Shown here: positions 34,285 through 42,940 of the stretch, in pieces | How positions within the stretch are numbered: the first letter of the stretch is position 1 | Layout of the letters: every line of letters starts with the position of its first letter | Assembly (NCBI GenBank): GCA_937895955.1 | Contig: CALAZI010000034.1 | Coordinates: forward strand, 1 to 56,803 | Direction: 5' to 3' | DNA length: 56,803 nt | Source of the DNA: an uncultured Alphaproteobacteria bacterium | Lineage (GTDB): Bacteria > Pseudomonadota > Alphaproteobacteria > Caulobacterales > Parvularculaceae | Notes under the pieces: model-generated | Told to the model about the DNA's origin: nothing | Database searches by the model: none | Seen by the model: only the letters and a program-made list of their open reading frames with translations | Translations under genes and position numbers: made by a program

Positions 34285-35493
34285 ATGACTGAAGCTTATG
34301 TCTTCGACGCAGTGCGCACCCCGCGGGGCAAGGGAAAGGCGGACGGAAGCCTACACGAAGTCACCCCGGTCCAGCTGGCGACGCAGGTCCTCGGGGCGAT
34401 TCGCGACCGCAACAACATCGACACGGCCGCAATTGACGACGTCGCCTTGGGCGTCGTTTCGCCGGTCGGCGAACAGGGCGCCGTAATCACCCGGACGGCC
34501 CTTCTCAACGCCGGTTTCGCCCAGACCACCGCCGGCATCCAGGTTAACCGTTTTTGCGCCTCCGGCCTTGAGGCGATCAACATCGCCGCCGCGAAGGTGA
34601 AATCGGGCGAAGCGGATCTGACGATCGGGGGCGGCGTTGAATCGATGAGCCGCGTGCCGATGGGCTCGGACGGCGGCGCCTGGCCGGTCGATCCTTCCGT
34701 CGCGTTCAAGACTTATTTCGTGCCGCAGGGAATTTCGGCCGACCTCATCGCGACGAAATACGGCTTCTCGCGCGATGATGTCGACGCCTATGCGGTCGAG
34801 AGCCACAAGCGCGCTGCGAAATCATGGGAGGAGGGGCGTTTCAAGAAGTCGATCATGCCCGTGAAGGACGTGATGGGCGTCGACCTCCTCGCGCATGACG
34901 AAACGATCCGCGCAAACACGGACATGCAGGCGCTCGGCGCTTTGCCGCCCTCTTTCGCGATGCTTGGCGAGAATTTCGGTTTCAACTCGGTCGCGATCCA
35001 GAAATATCCGGAAGTCGAGAAAATCAATCACGTGCATCACGCCGGCAATTCTTCCGGCATTGTCGACGGCGCCGGCGCCGTCCTGATCGGCACGAAAGAG
35101 GCGGGTGAGCGTCTCGGGCTCAAGCCGCGCGCGCGCATCGTTTCGACGGCCTCGATCGGATCGGAGCCGACAATCATGCTGACGGGGCCTGAATTCGCGG
35201 CGGAAAAAGCGTTGAAGCGGGCCGGCATGTCGAAGAAAGATATCGACCTGTGGGAACTTAACGAGGCGTTCGCCTCCGTCGTCCTGCGCTTCATGCAGGC
35301 GCTCGACATCGACCATTCGGACATCAACGTGAACGGCGGCGCCATCGCCATGGGGCATCCGCTCGGCGCCACGGGCTCAATGATCTTCGGCACGATGGTC
35401 GATGAGCTGGAGCGCTCCGGCAAATCGACGGCGCTCGTAACGCTCTGCATCGGCGCCGGCATGGGCACGGCGACGATCATCGAGCGCGTTTAA
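34285..35493 (+). CDS. Acetyl-CoA C-acyltransferase (thiolase)
   Basis: A 402-residue thiolase that cleaves 3-ketoacyl-CoA with CoA, the last step of beta-oxidation. VNRFCASGLEAINIAAAKV has the nucleophilic cysteine near residue 91, WELNEAFASVVLRFM, GGAIAMGHPLGATGSM holds the catalytic histidine and CIGAGMGTATIIE the C-terminal cysteine. AGAGGATATTT precedes the ATG. It lies six bases before the TTG (or 27 before the ATG) of the multifunctional gene below, forming a typical fadA-fadB-like pair. Confidence 0.95.
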   Translation: MTEAYVFDAVRTPRGKGKADGSLHEVTPVQLATQVLGAIRDRNNIDTAAIDDVALGVVSPVGEQGAVITRTALLNAGFAQTTAGIQVNRFCASGLEAINIAAAKVKSGEADLTIGGGVESMSRVPMGSDGGAWPVDPSVAFKTYFVPQGISADLIATKYGFSRDDVDAYAVESHKRAAKSWEEGRFKKSIMPVKDVMGVDLLAHDETIRANTDMQALGALPPSFAMLGENFGFNSVAIQKYPEVEKINHVHHAGNSSGIVDGAGAVLIGTKEAGERLGLKPRARIVSTASIGSEPTIMLTGPEFAAEKALKRAGMSKKDIDLWELNEAFASVVLRFMQALDIDHSDINVNGGAIAMGHPLGATGSMIFGTMVDELERSGKSTALVTLCIGAGMGTATIIERV

Positions 35494-35520
35494 TTAAGAT
35501 TGAAATACGGAAGTCAGATC

Positions 35521-37722
35521 ATGTCAGAACAAGCAATGACAGTTGAAGTCGACGGCGACGGGATCGCGCTCGTCACGATCGATCTCAAAGGCCAGTCGAT
35601 GAACGTCTGGAACGAAGCGCTGATGACCGAATTCGCGGCCTTCATCGATCGCTTCTGCAGCGATGACGCGATCAAGGGCGCGGTCATCACCTCCGGCAAG
35701 GCGTCAGGATTTCTCGCCGGCGCCGATCTCAGAATGCTCGGCGGAGGGCGTCTCGATTCAGGAACCTCATCGCCAAAGGATCTGTTCGACCGGCTTTTCA
35801 ATCTGAACAACATGCTGCGCAGGCTCGAGACGAGCGGCGTGCCGGCGAAGAAGCTGCAAAAAGGCGAGGCGCATGCAAAGCCGGTTGCGGCGGCGGTCAA
35901 CGGCCTCGCGCTCGGCGGCGGCCTCGAACTCGTGCTCGCCTGCCATTACCGCGTTTGCGCCGACAACCTAAAAATCCAGCTCGGCGTCCCGGAAGTGAAA
36001 GTCGGGCTTTTGCCGGGCGGCGGCGGCACGCAGCGCCTGCCGCGGCTCGCCGGCCTGCAAAACGCCGCGCTCATGGCGACGCAAGGCAATCCGATCGATC
36101 CAGCGACGGCGAAGGGGTACGGCATCATTCAGGAAATCGCGCCGGCCGATGAAATCGTCGCCAAGGCGAAAGCCTGGGTGAAGGCGAACCCGAAAGCCGC
36201 TCAGCCCTGGGACAAGCAGGGCTTCAAATATCCGGGCGGCGCCGGACCGACGAATCCGGGTGCGGTCCAGTTTCATATCGCGTCGAACGCAATGGCGCAG
36301 CGTGAAACGCAGCACAATTATCCGGCCGTGCAATATATCCTTTCATGCCTTTATGAAGGGTCGGTCGTTCCTTTCGACACGGCGATCCGGATTGAATCGA
36401 AATATTTCGGCAAGCTGCTCGCGAGCCCGCAGACGCGCAACATGATCCGCACGCTGTTCATCAACAAGCAGGCGGCGGAGAAAGGCGAACAGCGCCCGCA
36501 AGGCGTTGAGAAGTCGAAGCTCGGCAAAGTCGGCGTCCTCGGCGCGGGTATGATGGGCGCCGGCATCGCCTACGTGACGGCGAAAGGCGGCGCCGAGGTC
36601 GTGCTGCTCGACCGCGACATGAAATACGCTGAAAAAGGCAAGGCCTATTCGGCCGGCATCGTCGAAAAAGGCATCGCCCGGGGCAAGGTGTCGAAAGAGA
36701 AGGGCGATGAACTGCTCGCCCGCATCAAGCCGACGACCGACTACAACGACCTTAAAGACGTCGACATGATCATCGAGGCTGTTTTCGAGGACCCGGACGT
36801 TAAGGCCGACGTCATCAAGAAAACCGAAGCCGTTATCGGCAAGGACGTCATTTTCGCGTCCAACACCTCAACCCTGCCGATTACGGGCCTCGCGAAAAAT
36901 TCTGAGCGCCCTGACCAGTTCATCGGCATTCACTTCTTCTCGCCGGTCGACAAGATGCCGCTCGTCGAGATCATTCCGGGCGAAAAGTCCGGCGACCGCG
37001 CGCTGGCGGCGGCGCTCGATTATGTCGGGATGATCAAGAAGACGCCGATCGTCGTCAAAGACACGCGCGGTTTCTACACCAACCGCGTCGTGCCGCCCTA
37101 TCTCAATGAAGCGATGCTTATGGTGAAGGAAGGCGTTTCGCCGGCGCTTATCGAGAACGCCTCGAAAATGCTCGGCATGCCGGTCGGCCCTCTGGCGCTT
37201 GTCGATGAGACATCGCTTGAGCTTGGCAAGCGCGTGATGGAATCGACGAAGAAAGAGCTCGGCAAGGACTACAAGCCCTCAGGCGTTGAAGACCTGCTGA
37301 ATGTCATGGTCGACAAGCTCGGTCGTCTCGGCCGCAAATCCGGCGGCGGATTTTACGATTATCCGGAAAGCGGAAAAAAGACGCTCTGGAAAGGGCTCGC
37401 CGATTACTTCCCGCCGGCGAAGGACCAGCCGAGCGGCGACGAGGTCAAGGAACGCATTCTCTACGCGCAGCTCATTCCCGCTGCGCACTGCTTTGCGGAC
37501 GGCATCGTCCATGATCCGCAATCGGCCGATCTCGGCGCGATCTTCGGCTGGGGCTTTGCGCCTTGGACCGGCGGGCCAATGAGCTATATCGACACGATCG
37601 GCGTCGACGCCTTTGTTCGCAAGGCTGAAAGTCTTGCGCAGAAATACGGCGCGCGCTTCAACCCGCCGCAGAAATTCCGCGACATGGCGGCGAAGAAGGA
37701 AAAGCTCTACAAGGCCGCTTAG
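35521..37722 (+). CDS. fadJ: 3-Hydroxyacyl-CoA dehydrogenase / enoyl-CoA hydratase (FadJ-like)
   Basis: A 733-residue multifunctional beta-oxidation enzyme. The N-terminal crotonase domain (to about 190) has SGFLAGADL and GLALGGGLELVLACHYRV with the two acid-active-site glutamates, and GLLPGGGGTQRLPRL. The dehydrogenase domain opens with KVGVLGAGMMGAGIAYV (about residue 340, NAD loop), followed by SNTSTLPI, IGIHFFSPVDKMPLVEII and TRGFYTNRV. The C-terminal domain ends FGWGFAPWTGGPMSYID. The ATG at 35521 is preferred over a TTG at 35500. The FadJ name rests on length and domain order; FadB-like function is equally possible. Confidence 0.93.
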   Translation: MSEQAMTVEVDGDGIALVTIDLKGQSMNVWNEALMTEFAAFIDRFCSDDAIKGAVITSGKASGFLAGADLRMLGGGRLDSGTSSPKDLFDRLFNLNNMLRRLETSGVPAKKLQKGEAHAKPVAAAVNGLALGGGLELVLACHYRVCADNLKIQLGVPEVKVGLLPGGGGTQRLPRLAGLQNAALMATQGNPIDPATAKGYGIIQEIAPADEIVAKAKAWVKANPKAAQPWDKQGFKYPGGAGPTNPGAVQFHIASNAMAQRETQHNYPAVQYILSCLYEGSVVPFDTAIRIESKYFGKLLASPQTRNMIRTLFINKQAAEKGEQRPQGVEKSKLGKVGVLGAGMMGAGIAYVTAKGGAEVVLLDRDMKYAEKGKAYSAGIVEKGIARGKVSKEKGDELLARIKPTTDYNDLKDVDMIIEAVFEDPDVKADVIKKTEAVIGKDVIFASNTSTLPITGLAKNSERPDQFIGIHFFSPVDKMPLVEIIPGEKSGDRALAAALDYVGMIKKTPIVVKDTRGFYTNRVVPPYLNEAMLMVKEGVSPALIENASKMLGMPVGPLALVDETSLELGKRVMESTKKELGKDYKPSGVEDLLNVMVDKLGRLGRKSGGGFYDYPESGKKTLWKGLADYFPPAKDQPSGDEVKERILYAQLIPAAHCFADGIVHDPQSADLGAIFGWGFAPWTGGPMSYIDTIGVDAFVRKAESLAQKYGARFNPPQKFRDMAAKKEKLYKAA

Positions 37723-37741
37723 CGGCAGAACGAGGCTTTCC

Positions 37742-38617
37742 TTGATTATCGCCCTTCAGACGCTTCTTGCGCTCGCGGGCGCCATGCTCACGATTGTCTG
37801 GGGCCGTCTTTATGCCGGCGGCCAAGCGATCCGTCCTGCCACAAACCCGGCGGCTGTCGCGGTCGGGTCGGTCACGAATTTTTTCGACACGCTCGGCATC
37901 GGATCGTTTGCGCCGACGACGGCGCTTGTGAAATTCTTCCGCCTGACGGGCGACGAGCAGCTTCCCGGCACACTGAATGTCGGTCATTCGCTGCCGACCA
38001 TCGCGCAGGCGTTCGTCTTCATCACTCTCATCAAGGTCGATGCATGGCTGCTCGTCGCCTGCATCGCGGCGGCCATCTTCGGCGCTCTATGGGGCGCGCG
38101 CGTCGTCTCGCGCCTGCCGGTAAGAGCCATTCGTCTGGGCATGGGCTGCGCGCTCCTTGTCGCCGCAACGCTTTTCATGGCGCGCAATCTCGGCCTAATG
38201 CCCGGCGGCGGCGACGCTATTGCTCTATCCGGCGGCGCGTTTGCGTTGGCGGTTGTTCTTCATCTTGCCTATGGCGCGCTGATGACGCTCGGCATTGGAC
38301 TTTATGCGCCTTCGCTCATCTCCTTGAGCATGCTCGGCATGGATCCGCGCGCCGCCTTCCCGATCATGATGGGCGCTTGCGCCTTTTTGATGCCGGCCGC
38401 GAGCCTGCAATTCATCCGCGCCCGCCGCTTTGACCCGGGACTTGCCCTTGGATTGACGCTTGGCGGGATTCCCGCCGTGCTGGTCGCCGCTTTTATCGTC
38501 AAGGAAATGCCGCTCGACCTCTTGCGTTGGCTCGTTTCCGGGGTTGTCCTGATCGCGGCGATAATGCTTATTGCGAGCGGGCTGAAAGACGCGCCCGCGC
38601 CGGCTCAGGAGGGATGA
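37742..38617 (+). CDS. TauE/SafE (TSUP) family permease
   Basis: A 291-residue membrane protein of the sulfite exporter TauE/SafE superfamily. From the TTG at 37742, with GAGG six bases upstream, it reads LIIALQTLLALAGAML, then helices around LVACIAAAIFGALWGARVVSRLP (TSUP repeat), ALLVAATLFMARN, and a second half with GMDPRAAFPIMMGACAFLMPAASLQF and LALGLTLGGIPAVLVAAFIVKEMPL, matching the two-fold repeat of the family. The substrate (sulfite, sulfonate or other anion) is not inferable. An upstream start inside fadJ is rejected because it encodes arginine-rich non-membrane sequence. Confidence 0.78.
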   Translation: MIIALQTLLALAGAMLTIVWGRLYAGGQAIRPATNPAAVAVGSVTNFFDTLGIGSFAPTTALVKFFRLTGDEQLPGTLNVGHSLPTIAQAFVFITLIKVDAWLLVACIAAAIFGALWGARVVSRLPVRAIRLGMGCALLVAATLFMARNLGLMPGGGDAIALSGGAFALAVVLHLAYGALMTLGIGLYAPSLISLSMLGMDPRAAFPIMMGACAFLMPAASLQFIRARRFDPGLALGLTLGGIPAVLVAAFIVKEMPLDLLRWLVSGVVLIAAIMLIASGLKDAPAPAQEG

Positions 38618-39040
38618 ATGGTGCGATCTGTCTTGTCTGTCGTCATCGGCGTCATCGCCGCCTCGGCATTGGTGTTAATCGTCGAGCTAGTCGGTCATTC
38701 GATGTTTCCCCCGCCGACTGATCTTGACCCGGGCGATCCGGCGTCAATTGCAAAAGTGCCGTTTTCAGCGAAATTCGCCGTCGTCATCGCGTGGTTTGTC
38801 GGCGCCTTCGGCGGCGGCGTTGTCGCTTCGCTCATCGCCAAGCGCTGGGCGCCGGCCGCCTGGGTCGTTGCGGGGACGATCTTGCTTCTCGCCGGCGTCA
38901 CGATGCTCCAGTTTCCGCATCCCTATTGGATGATGATCGGCGCTGTGGTTGCGACCGGGCTTGGCGGATTTCTGTCGACCAAACTCACCAAGGCGTATTA
39001 CGGACGGCCCTTCGCAGGCGGACCGAAGCCGGGTCTTTGA
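38618..39040 (+). CDS. Small four-helix membrane protein
   Basis: A 140-residue integral membrane protein with hydrophobic segments at about 5-25, 50-75, 80-100 and 105-120. Glycine-rich turns (VGAFGGGVVASLIAKRW, GAVVATGLGGFLSTKL) suggest a compact bundle. I recognise no named family. It begins directly after the permease stop (GGATGA context) and its own stop shares a base with the Nudix ATG (TGATG), so all three genes are translationally coupled. Confidence 0.75.
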   Translation: MVRSVLSVVIGVIAASALVLIVELVGHSMFPPPTDLDPGDPASIAKVPFSAKFAVVIAWFVGAFGGGVVASLIAKRWAPAAWVVAGTILLLAGVTMLQFPHPYWMMIGAVVATGLGGFLSTKLTKAYYGRPFAGGPKPGL

Positions 39041-39837
39041 TGACGGAGCGCCCTGAGTTTCAGGAAGCGCCGGCGCCGGCAGCGACGGTCCTGCTTTTAA
39101 GGGACAAGCCGGCCTTTGAAGTCCTGATGATCGCGCGACATGAAAACTCCGCTTTCGCCGGGGGGGCGCTCGTTTTTCCGGGCGGCCGCGTCGATCCGGG
39201 CGACCGGCTGGCGGGCTGGCGCGATCTCGCCGACGGTCTTGTGGATGATCCTGACATCGCCGCCGCGCAGGTCGCCGCGGTGCGCGAGGCTTTTGAGGAA
39301 GCGGGCGTTCTCTTGGCGCGCGAGGCAGATGGCGGACCCGTCTCCAATGAGCGCGTGCGCTCGCTTAATGAATGGCGGCAACGCATTGAAAAAGATGATG
39401 AGCTTTTCCTCCAGCTCATTCGTGACCAGAACTTGCGCCTTGCCTGCGACGCGCTCTGTCTTTTTGCGCATTGGATTGCGCCGCCCGGCCTCCATCGGCG
39501 GTTTGACACGCTCTTCTTCGCCGCCCGTTTTCCGGCTGGCCAGGACGTCAGGGAAGACGGCAATGAAGCGACCGAGGCGGTCTGGATAGAGCCGGCTAAA
39601 GCGCTCGCCGCGCGACAGACGGGCGAGCGGAAAATCATCTTTCCGACGGCGTGCAATCTTGCGCTGCTTGGCCGCTCAAAGAGCGTTGATGAGGCGGTCG
39701 CCTGGGCCGGCATGCGCGACATTCGCGCCGTCATGCCGACGGCCGTAAAACGCGACGGAAAGATCATTCTGCAAATTCCGGAAGGGCTTGGCTATCCGAC
39801 GACGGAAGAACCGCTCGATGTCGCGCGGCCGGACTGA
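39040..39837 (+). CDS. Nudix hydrolase family protein
   Basis: A 265-residue Nudix protein with a long spacer inside the Nudix box: FPGGRVDPGDR, then about 27 residues, then VREAFEEAGVLLARE. This extended box is typical of NUDT19/NUDT7-like enzymes that cleave CoA derivatives and related diphosphates, which would suit the neighbouring beta-oxidation genes, but the link is inference. The start ATG overlaps the preceding stop; the larger upstream frame is a shadow. Its 3' end overlaps the convergent CPBP protease gene by 46 bases. Confidence 0.85.
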   Translation: MTERPEFQEAPAPAATVLLLRDKPAFEVLMIARHENSAFAGGALVFPGGRVDPGDRLAGWRDLADGLVDDPDIAAAQVAAVREAFEEAGVLLAREADGGPVSNERVRSLNEWRQRIEKDDELFLQLIRDQNLRLACDALCLFAHWIAPPGLHRRFDTLFFAARFPAGQDVREDGNEATEAVWIEPAKALAARQTGERKIIFPTACNLALLGRSKSVDEAVAWAGMRDIRAVMPTAVKRDGKIILQIPEGLGYPTTEEPLDVARPD

Positions 39838-40448
39838 CTGCGCCCGCTATCGCGATCAAGGATGCGGCGCGTCCAGTCGAAAGCGATATAATCATAGAGC
39901 GCGTGGGCGATGATCGGCGCGACCAGGCTGCCCGTCAGCCAGAAGAGGAGACCGAGATAGGCGCCGACGCCGGCGGCGATCGCCGCGTAAAGCGCCGTGC
40001 GCGCGTGAAGCGCGCCGAACAGAAGACTTGGGGCCAAGATTGCGAAGACGAGGGGCGTTTTCTCCATCGCGGCTGTTTGCAAAACGCCGCGGAACAGCAG
40101 TTCTTCGCTGACGCCGGCGAGCATTGAGAGCGCGATGATGCGCGGTCGCGTCAGTCGAAAACCGATATTCGAAAAAAATTCAAGCTGCGATCGCCTGAAA
40201 GCGACGATTGATCGCCGCTCCGTGCGCATGAACCAAAAAAGCATGGCGATAAGCGGCGCTGTGGCGGCGACGCCCGATAATATGGCCCCGGCGCTGAACC
40301 GGAACAATGAAGCGGGCTCGACCCCCAGCAACAACCCGAGCAGCAAAGCGACGGGGATAAGAGCAAGCCCGAAAACAAACGTCAGAACGAAGGTCGCATT
40401 CTCTCCTCTGGACTGACCTGCATCCTCCGGCGCGCGCTTGTCATTCAT
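39792..40448 (-). CDS. CPBP family intramembrane metalloprotease
   Basis: A 218-residue membrane protein with the Abi/CAAX-protease (CPBP) signature: SEELLFRGVL (EExxxR, catalytic glutamates near 118), FGALHARTALYA (FxxxH) and APIIAHALYDYIAF (HxxxD/N). About six helices surround the motifs. Substrates of bacterial members are mostly unknown; some protect against bacteriocins. The 3' end overlaps the Nudix gene by 46 bases. It starts just after the HerA-like gene stop, so the two minus-strand genes are probably one operon. Confidence 0.88.
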   Translation of the reverse strand: MNDKRAPEDAGQSRGENATFVLTFVFGLALIPVALLLGLLLGVEPASLFRFSAGAILSGVAATAPLIAMLFWFMRTERRSIVAFRRSQLEFFSNIGFRLTRPRIIALSMLAGVSEELLFRGVLQTAAMEKTPLVFAILAPSLLFGALHARTALYAAIAAGVGAYLGLLFWLTGSLVAPIIAHALYDYIAFDWTRRILDRDSGRSQSGRATSSGSSVVG

Positions 40449-40449
40449 G

Positions 40450-41931
40450 CTAGCGGCCGCGTTTAAGGCCGCCGAGAACGCCGCGCACGATCTCTCGCGT
40501 GATCATGGTTGAGAAAGTGCGCGCCGCCGATTTGATCGCCGCTTCGCCGACAGATTGCCGATTTGAACGCCGCGCAGCCTTCGGTTTCGCCGGCGCGCGC
40601 CCGGCGCGCGTCGCTTTTCCTGCGCGCGGGTCTTCCGCGCCGCCTTTTTCGGCGCGTCTGGCGAGAACTTCATAAGCGGATTCCCGATCGATCATCTCGT
40701 CATAAACGCCGCCGAGATCGGAATAACGCATCACGTCTGCTCGTTCTTGCGGCGTGATCGGACCGAGACGAGAGCAAGGCGGGCGGATCAGCGTGCGGTC
40801 GACCATCGACGGCGCGCCCTTGCTTTCCAGCGTCGACACCAGCGCCTCGCCGACGCCGAGATCGGTAATGGCGTCAAGCGTTTTGAAGGCGGGGTTGGGA
40901 CGAAACATCTCGGCCGCCGTTTTGACGACCTTTTGCTCCTTGGGCGTGAAGGCGCGAAGCGCATGCTGGATGCGCGCGCCGAGCTGGCTCGAAACGCTGT
41001 CCGGCACGTCCTGAGGATTCTGCGTGACGAAATAGACGCCGACGCCTTTCGACCGGATAAGGCGAACGACCTGTTCGATCTTGTCGATCAGCGCTTTCGG
41101 CGCTTCGTGAAACAATAGATGCGCCTCGTCAAAAAAGAAGACGAGCTTCGGCTTGTCGGGGTCACCGATCTCGGGGAGTTCTTCAAAAAGCTCAGACAAC
41201 AGCCACAGCAAGAACGTCGCATAAAGTTTCGGCGTTTGCATGAGCCGGTCGGCGGCGAGAATGTTGACAATCCCCTGTCCGGTCTCATCGGTGCGGATGA
41301 AATCATGAAGATTAAGCGCCGGCTCGCCGAAAAATTCTTCCGCGCCTTGCGCTTCCAGAGTCAACAGGCGGCGTTGAATGGCGCCGACGGTCGACTTCGC
41401 CACATTGCCGTAACGGGTCGTCAATTCATCCGCGCGGTCGGCGATATCGACGAGCAGCGCCCGCAGGTCCTTTAGGTCGAGCAAAGCGAGCTTTTCGTCG
41501 TCAGCGACGCGAAAGGCGAGCGTCAGAACGCCTTCCTGCGTATCGTTGAGCTCAAGGAGGCGCGATAACAGCAGCGGCCCCATCTCGGTGATGGTCGCGC
41601 GGATCGGATGACCTTGTTCTCCAAAGAGATCCCAGAAGACGACTGGAAAGGCCTCGGGCGCGTAATCCTCGAGGCCGATCTTATTCGCGCGCGCCAGAAG
41701 GAAATCCTTCATCTCGCCAGCAGCGGCGATACCGGAAAGATCGCCTTTGACGTCGGCGGCGAAAACGGGAACGCCAGCCTTTGAAAATCCTTCGGCGAGG
41801 ATCTGCAGCGTGACGGTTTTGCCTGTGCCGGTCGCCCCGGCGATCAGACCGTGCCGGTTGGCGTATTTCAGCGCCAGGCATTGCGGCGCTTCCCCCTTGC
41901 CGATGAATATTCCGTCCGTCATTCGCAGCAT
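40450..41931 (-). CDS. HerA-like ATPase (DUF853/YjgR family)
   Basis: A 493-residue P-loop ATPase of the HerA/FtsK superfamily, DUF853 branch. Walker A GATGTGKT has its lysine at 38; KLVFFFDEAHLLFHEAP is Walker B near 270, and VYFVTQNPQDVPDSVSSQLGARIQHALRAF the conserved sensor region. The C-terminal 70 residues are basic and disordered. Members are common in proteobacteria; their role is unclear, and this is not evidence for a phage-defence HerA-SIR2-type system because no partner nuclease is beside it. CPBP protease follows one base after its stop. Confidence 0.9.
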   Translation of the reverse strand: MLRMTDGIFIGKGEAPQCLALKYANRHGLIAGATGTGKTVTLQILAEGFSKAGVPVFAADVKGDLSGIAAAGEMKDFLLARANKIGLEDYAPEAFPVVFWDLFGEQGHPIRATITEMGPLLLSRLLELNDTQEGVLTLAFRVADDEKLALLDLKDLRALLVDIADRADELTTRYGNVAKSTVGAIQRRLLTLEAQGAEEFFGEPALNLHDFIRTDETGQGIVNILAADRLMQTPKLYATFLLWLLSELFEELPEIGDPDKPKLVFFFDEAHLLFHEAPKALIDKIEQVVRLIRSKGVGVYFVTQNPQDVPDSVSSQLGARIQHALRAFTPKEQKVVKTAAEMFRPNPAFKTLDAITDLGVGEALVSTLESKGAPSMVDRTLIRPPCSRLGPITPQERADVMRYSDLGGVYDEMIDRESAYEVLARRAEKGGAEDPRAGKATRAGRAPAKPKAARRSNRQSVGEAAIKSAARTFSTMITREIVRGVLGGLKRGR

Positions 41932-41934
41932 CCT

Positions 41935-42090
41935 CTATTTCAGGTATCGATAGCGGCCGTCGACCGACCGCGGCAAGGCGCAATAGGTGCGCCAATAAAC
42001 GGTACGGTCGGCGAGATTGCCCGAACGCTTCGCAATCCTGTAAATGTCGCTGGCGAGCGCGCGAAAGGGCGCGCAGGCGCGACGCGCCAT
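41935..42090 (-). CDS. Possible small basic protein upstream of HerA-like gene
   Basis: A 51-residue frame, MARRACAPFRALASDIYR, ending GRYRYLK, stops three bases before the HerA-like ATG on the same strand. It is rich in arginine, tyrosine and tryptophan and unlike a GC-shadow in containing V-Y-W-R-T-Y-C. No Shine-Dalgarno sequence is visible before its ATG, so it may be untranslated. Confidence 0.3.
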   Translation of the reverse strand: MARRACAPFRALASDIYRIAKRSGNLADRTVYWRTYCALPRSVDGRYRYLK

Positions 42091-42108
42091 CGAACGAAGA
42101 GGGATGCG

Positions 42109-42399
42109 ATGTTGAGAATTCTCCTGATCATTGTGGTCGCGCTGGCGGTCATTATCGGCCTGATGCGCCTGACAGGAACAAGACCCGGCGCAGATGCGGC
42201 CGTCGATGAAGCCGCCGAAACGGCCGCCGAGATTGAGGCGTCGCCGGCGGCGGAAGAGGCGGAAGCGGCGGTGGACGCTGGCGAGGAGACTGTCGACGCG
42301 GCCGGCGACACAATCGAGGATGCAAGCGAAGGGGCTGTCGACGTCCTGGATGAGGCGGCGGATGAGTTGGAAGAGGCAGCAGAGCCGCAGCCTGAATAG
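42109..42399 (+). CDS. Small membrane-anchored acidic Ala/Glu-rich protein
   Basis: A 96-residue product opening MLRILLIIVVALAVIIGLMRLTG, one membrane helix, followed by about 70 residues made almost entirely of alanine, glutamate, aspartate and valine (for example ETVDAAGDTIEDASEG, DEAADELEEAAEPQPE). Hydrophobic residues recur every three to four positions, so an amphipathic helix resembling apolipoprotein/LEA repeats is plausible. The ATG has AAGAGGG upstream. It lies divergent from the HerA-like gene. Function unknown. Confidence 0.65.
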   Translation: MLRILLIIVVALAVIIGLMRLTGTRPGADAAVDEAAETAAEIEASPAAEEAEAAVDAGEETVDAAGDTIEDASEGAVDVLDEAADELEEAAEPQPE

Positions 42400-42513
42400 T
42401 AAACGCGAAGGCGGCGCCGCATCATTAACGCGCATTAGTCAAGCGTTCTAGAATTTTAGGAAAATGCTCAGCACTTTCGTCTCTATTAAGCGCGGGGAGA
42501 CGAAGGCTCTACG

Positions 42514-42849
42514 ATGACTAACCCAATCGATCTAAAACACCTCGATCTTTATGTCGTGGGCGACCGCGCGTTGCTTGATGAAATTCTGTCGATTTTCATT
42601 GAGCAGGCGAAAATGCTTTCGGCGGAACTCGGTCATACATCGTCTGACGAAACCTGGCGCGAGGCGGCGCACAAGTTGAAGGGCGCTGCGCGCGGCGTCG
42701 GCGCTTGGGCGCTCGGGGATTTCGCCGAGGCGGCGGAGAAAGCGTCAAATGACGGGCCTGAGGCCAAGCGGGAACTCGCCGCGCAGGTCAAAGCGGCAGC
42801 AAGCGAAGCAGTCGAATTCGCAACGACCGTTCGGGATAGGCCGGTCTAA
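42514..42849 (+). CDS. Orphan histidine phosphotransfer (HPt) protein
   Basis: A 111-residue all-helical HPt protein. The phosphoacceptor histidine lies in REAAHKLKGAARGVGAWAL near residue 53, matching the H-x-L-K-G-x-x-x-x-x-G pattern; an acidic helix follows. It begins at an ATG preceded by GGGGAGA. No hybrid kinase or receiver gene is in the neighbourhood, so it relays phosphate for a distant phosphorelay. It is too short for the dimeric ChpT type, which makes a single-domain relay more likely. Confidence 0.85.
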   Translation: MTNPIDLKHLDLYVVGDRALLDEILSIFIEQAKMLSAELGHTSSDETWREAAHKLKGAARGVGAWALGDFAEAAEKASNDGPEAKRELAAQVKAAASEAVEFATTVRDRPV

Positions 42850-42940
42850 CGGCGAGTTTGACGTGGCGCATTTTTGACATGGCGCATTGCGCCGCGCGCG
42901 CCGAACGCTATCCTTCTTCATGTTCGAGGAGGATGGACGG

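Noticed and set aside
40450..41931. HerA-like ATPase as part of a phage-defence system
   Set aside because: DUF853 proteins are widespread chromosomal genes and no SIR2, nuclease or NurA-type partner is adjacent.
42194..42451. Lysine/arginine-rich frame overlapping the acidic small protein
   Set aside because: It is the +1 reading of the Ala/Glu repeat codons; the membrane-anchored frame has a start, a ribosome site and a sensible topology.
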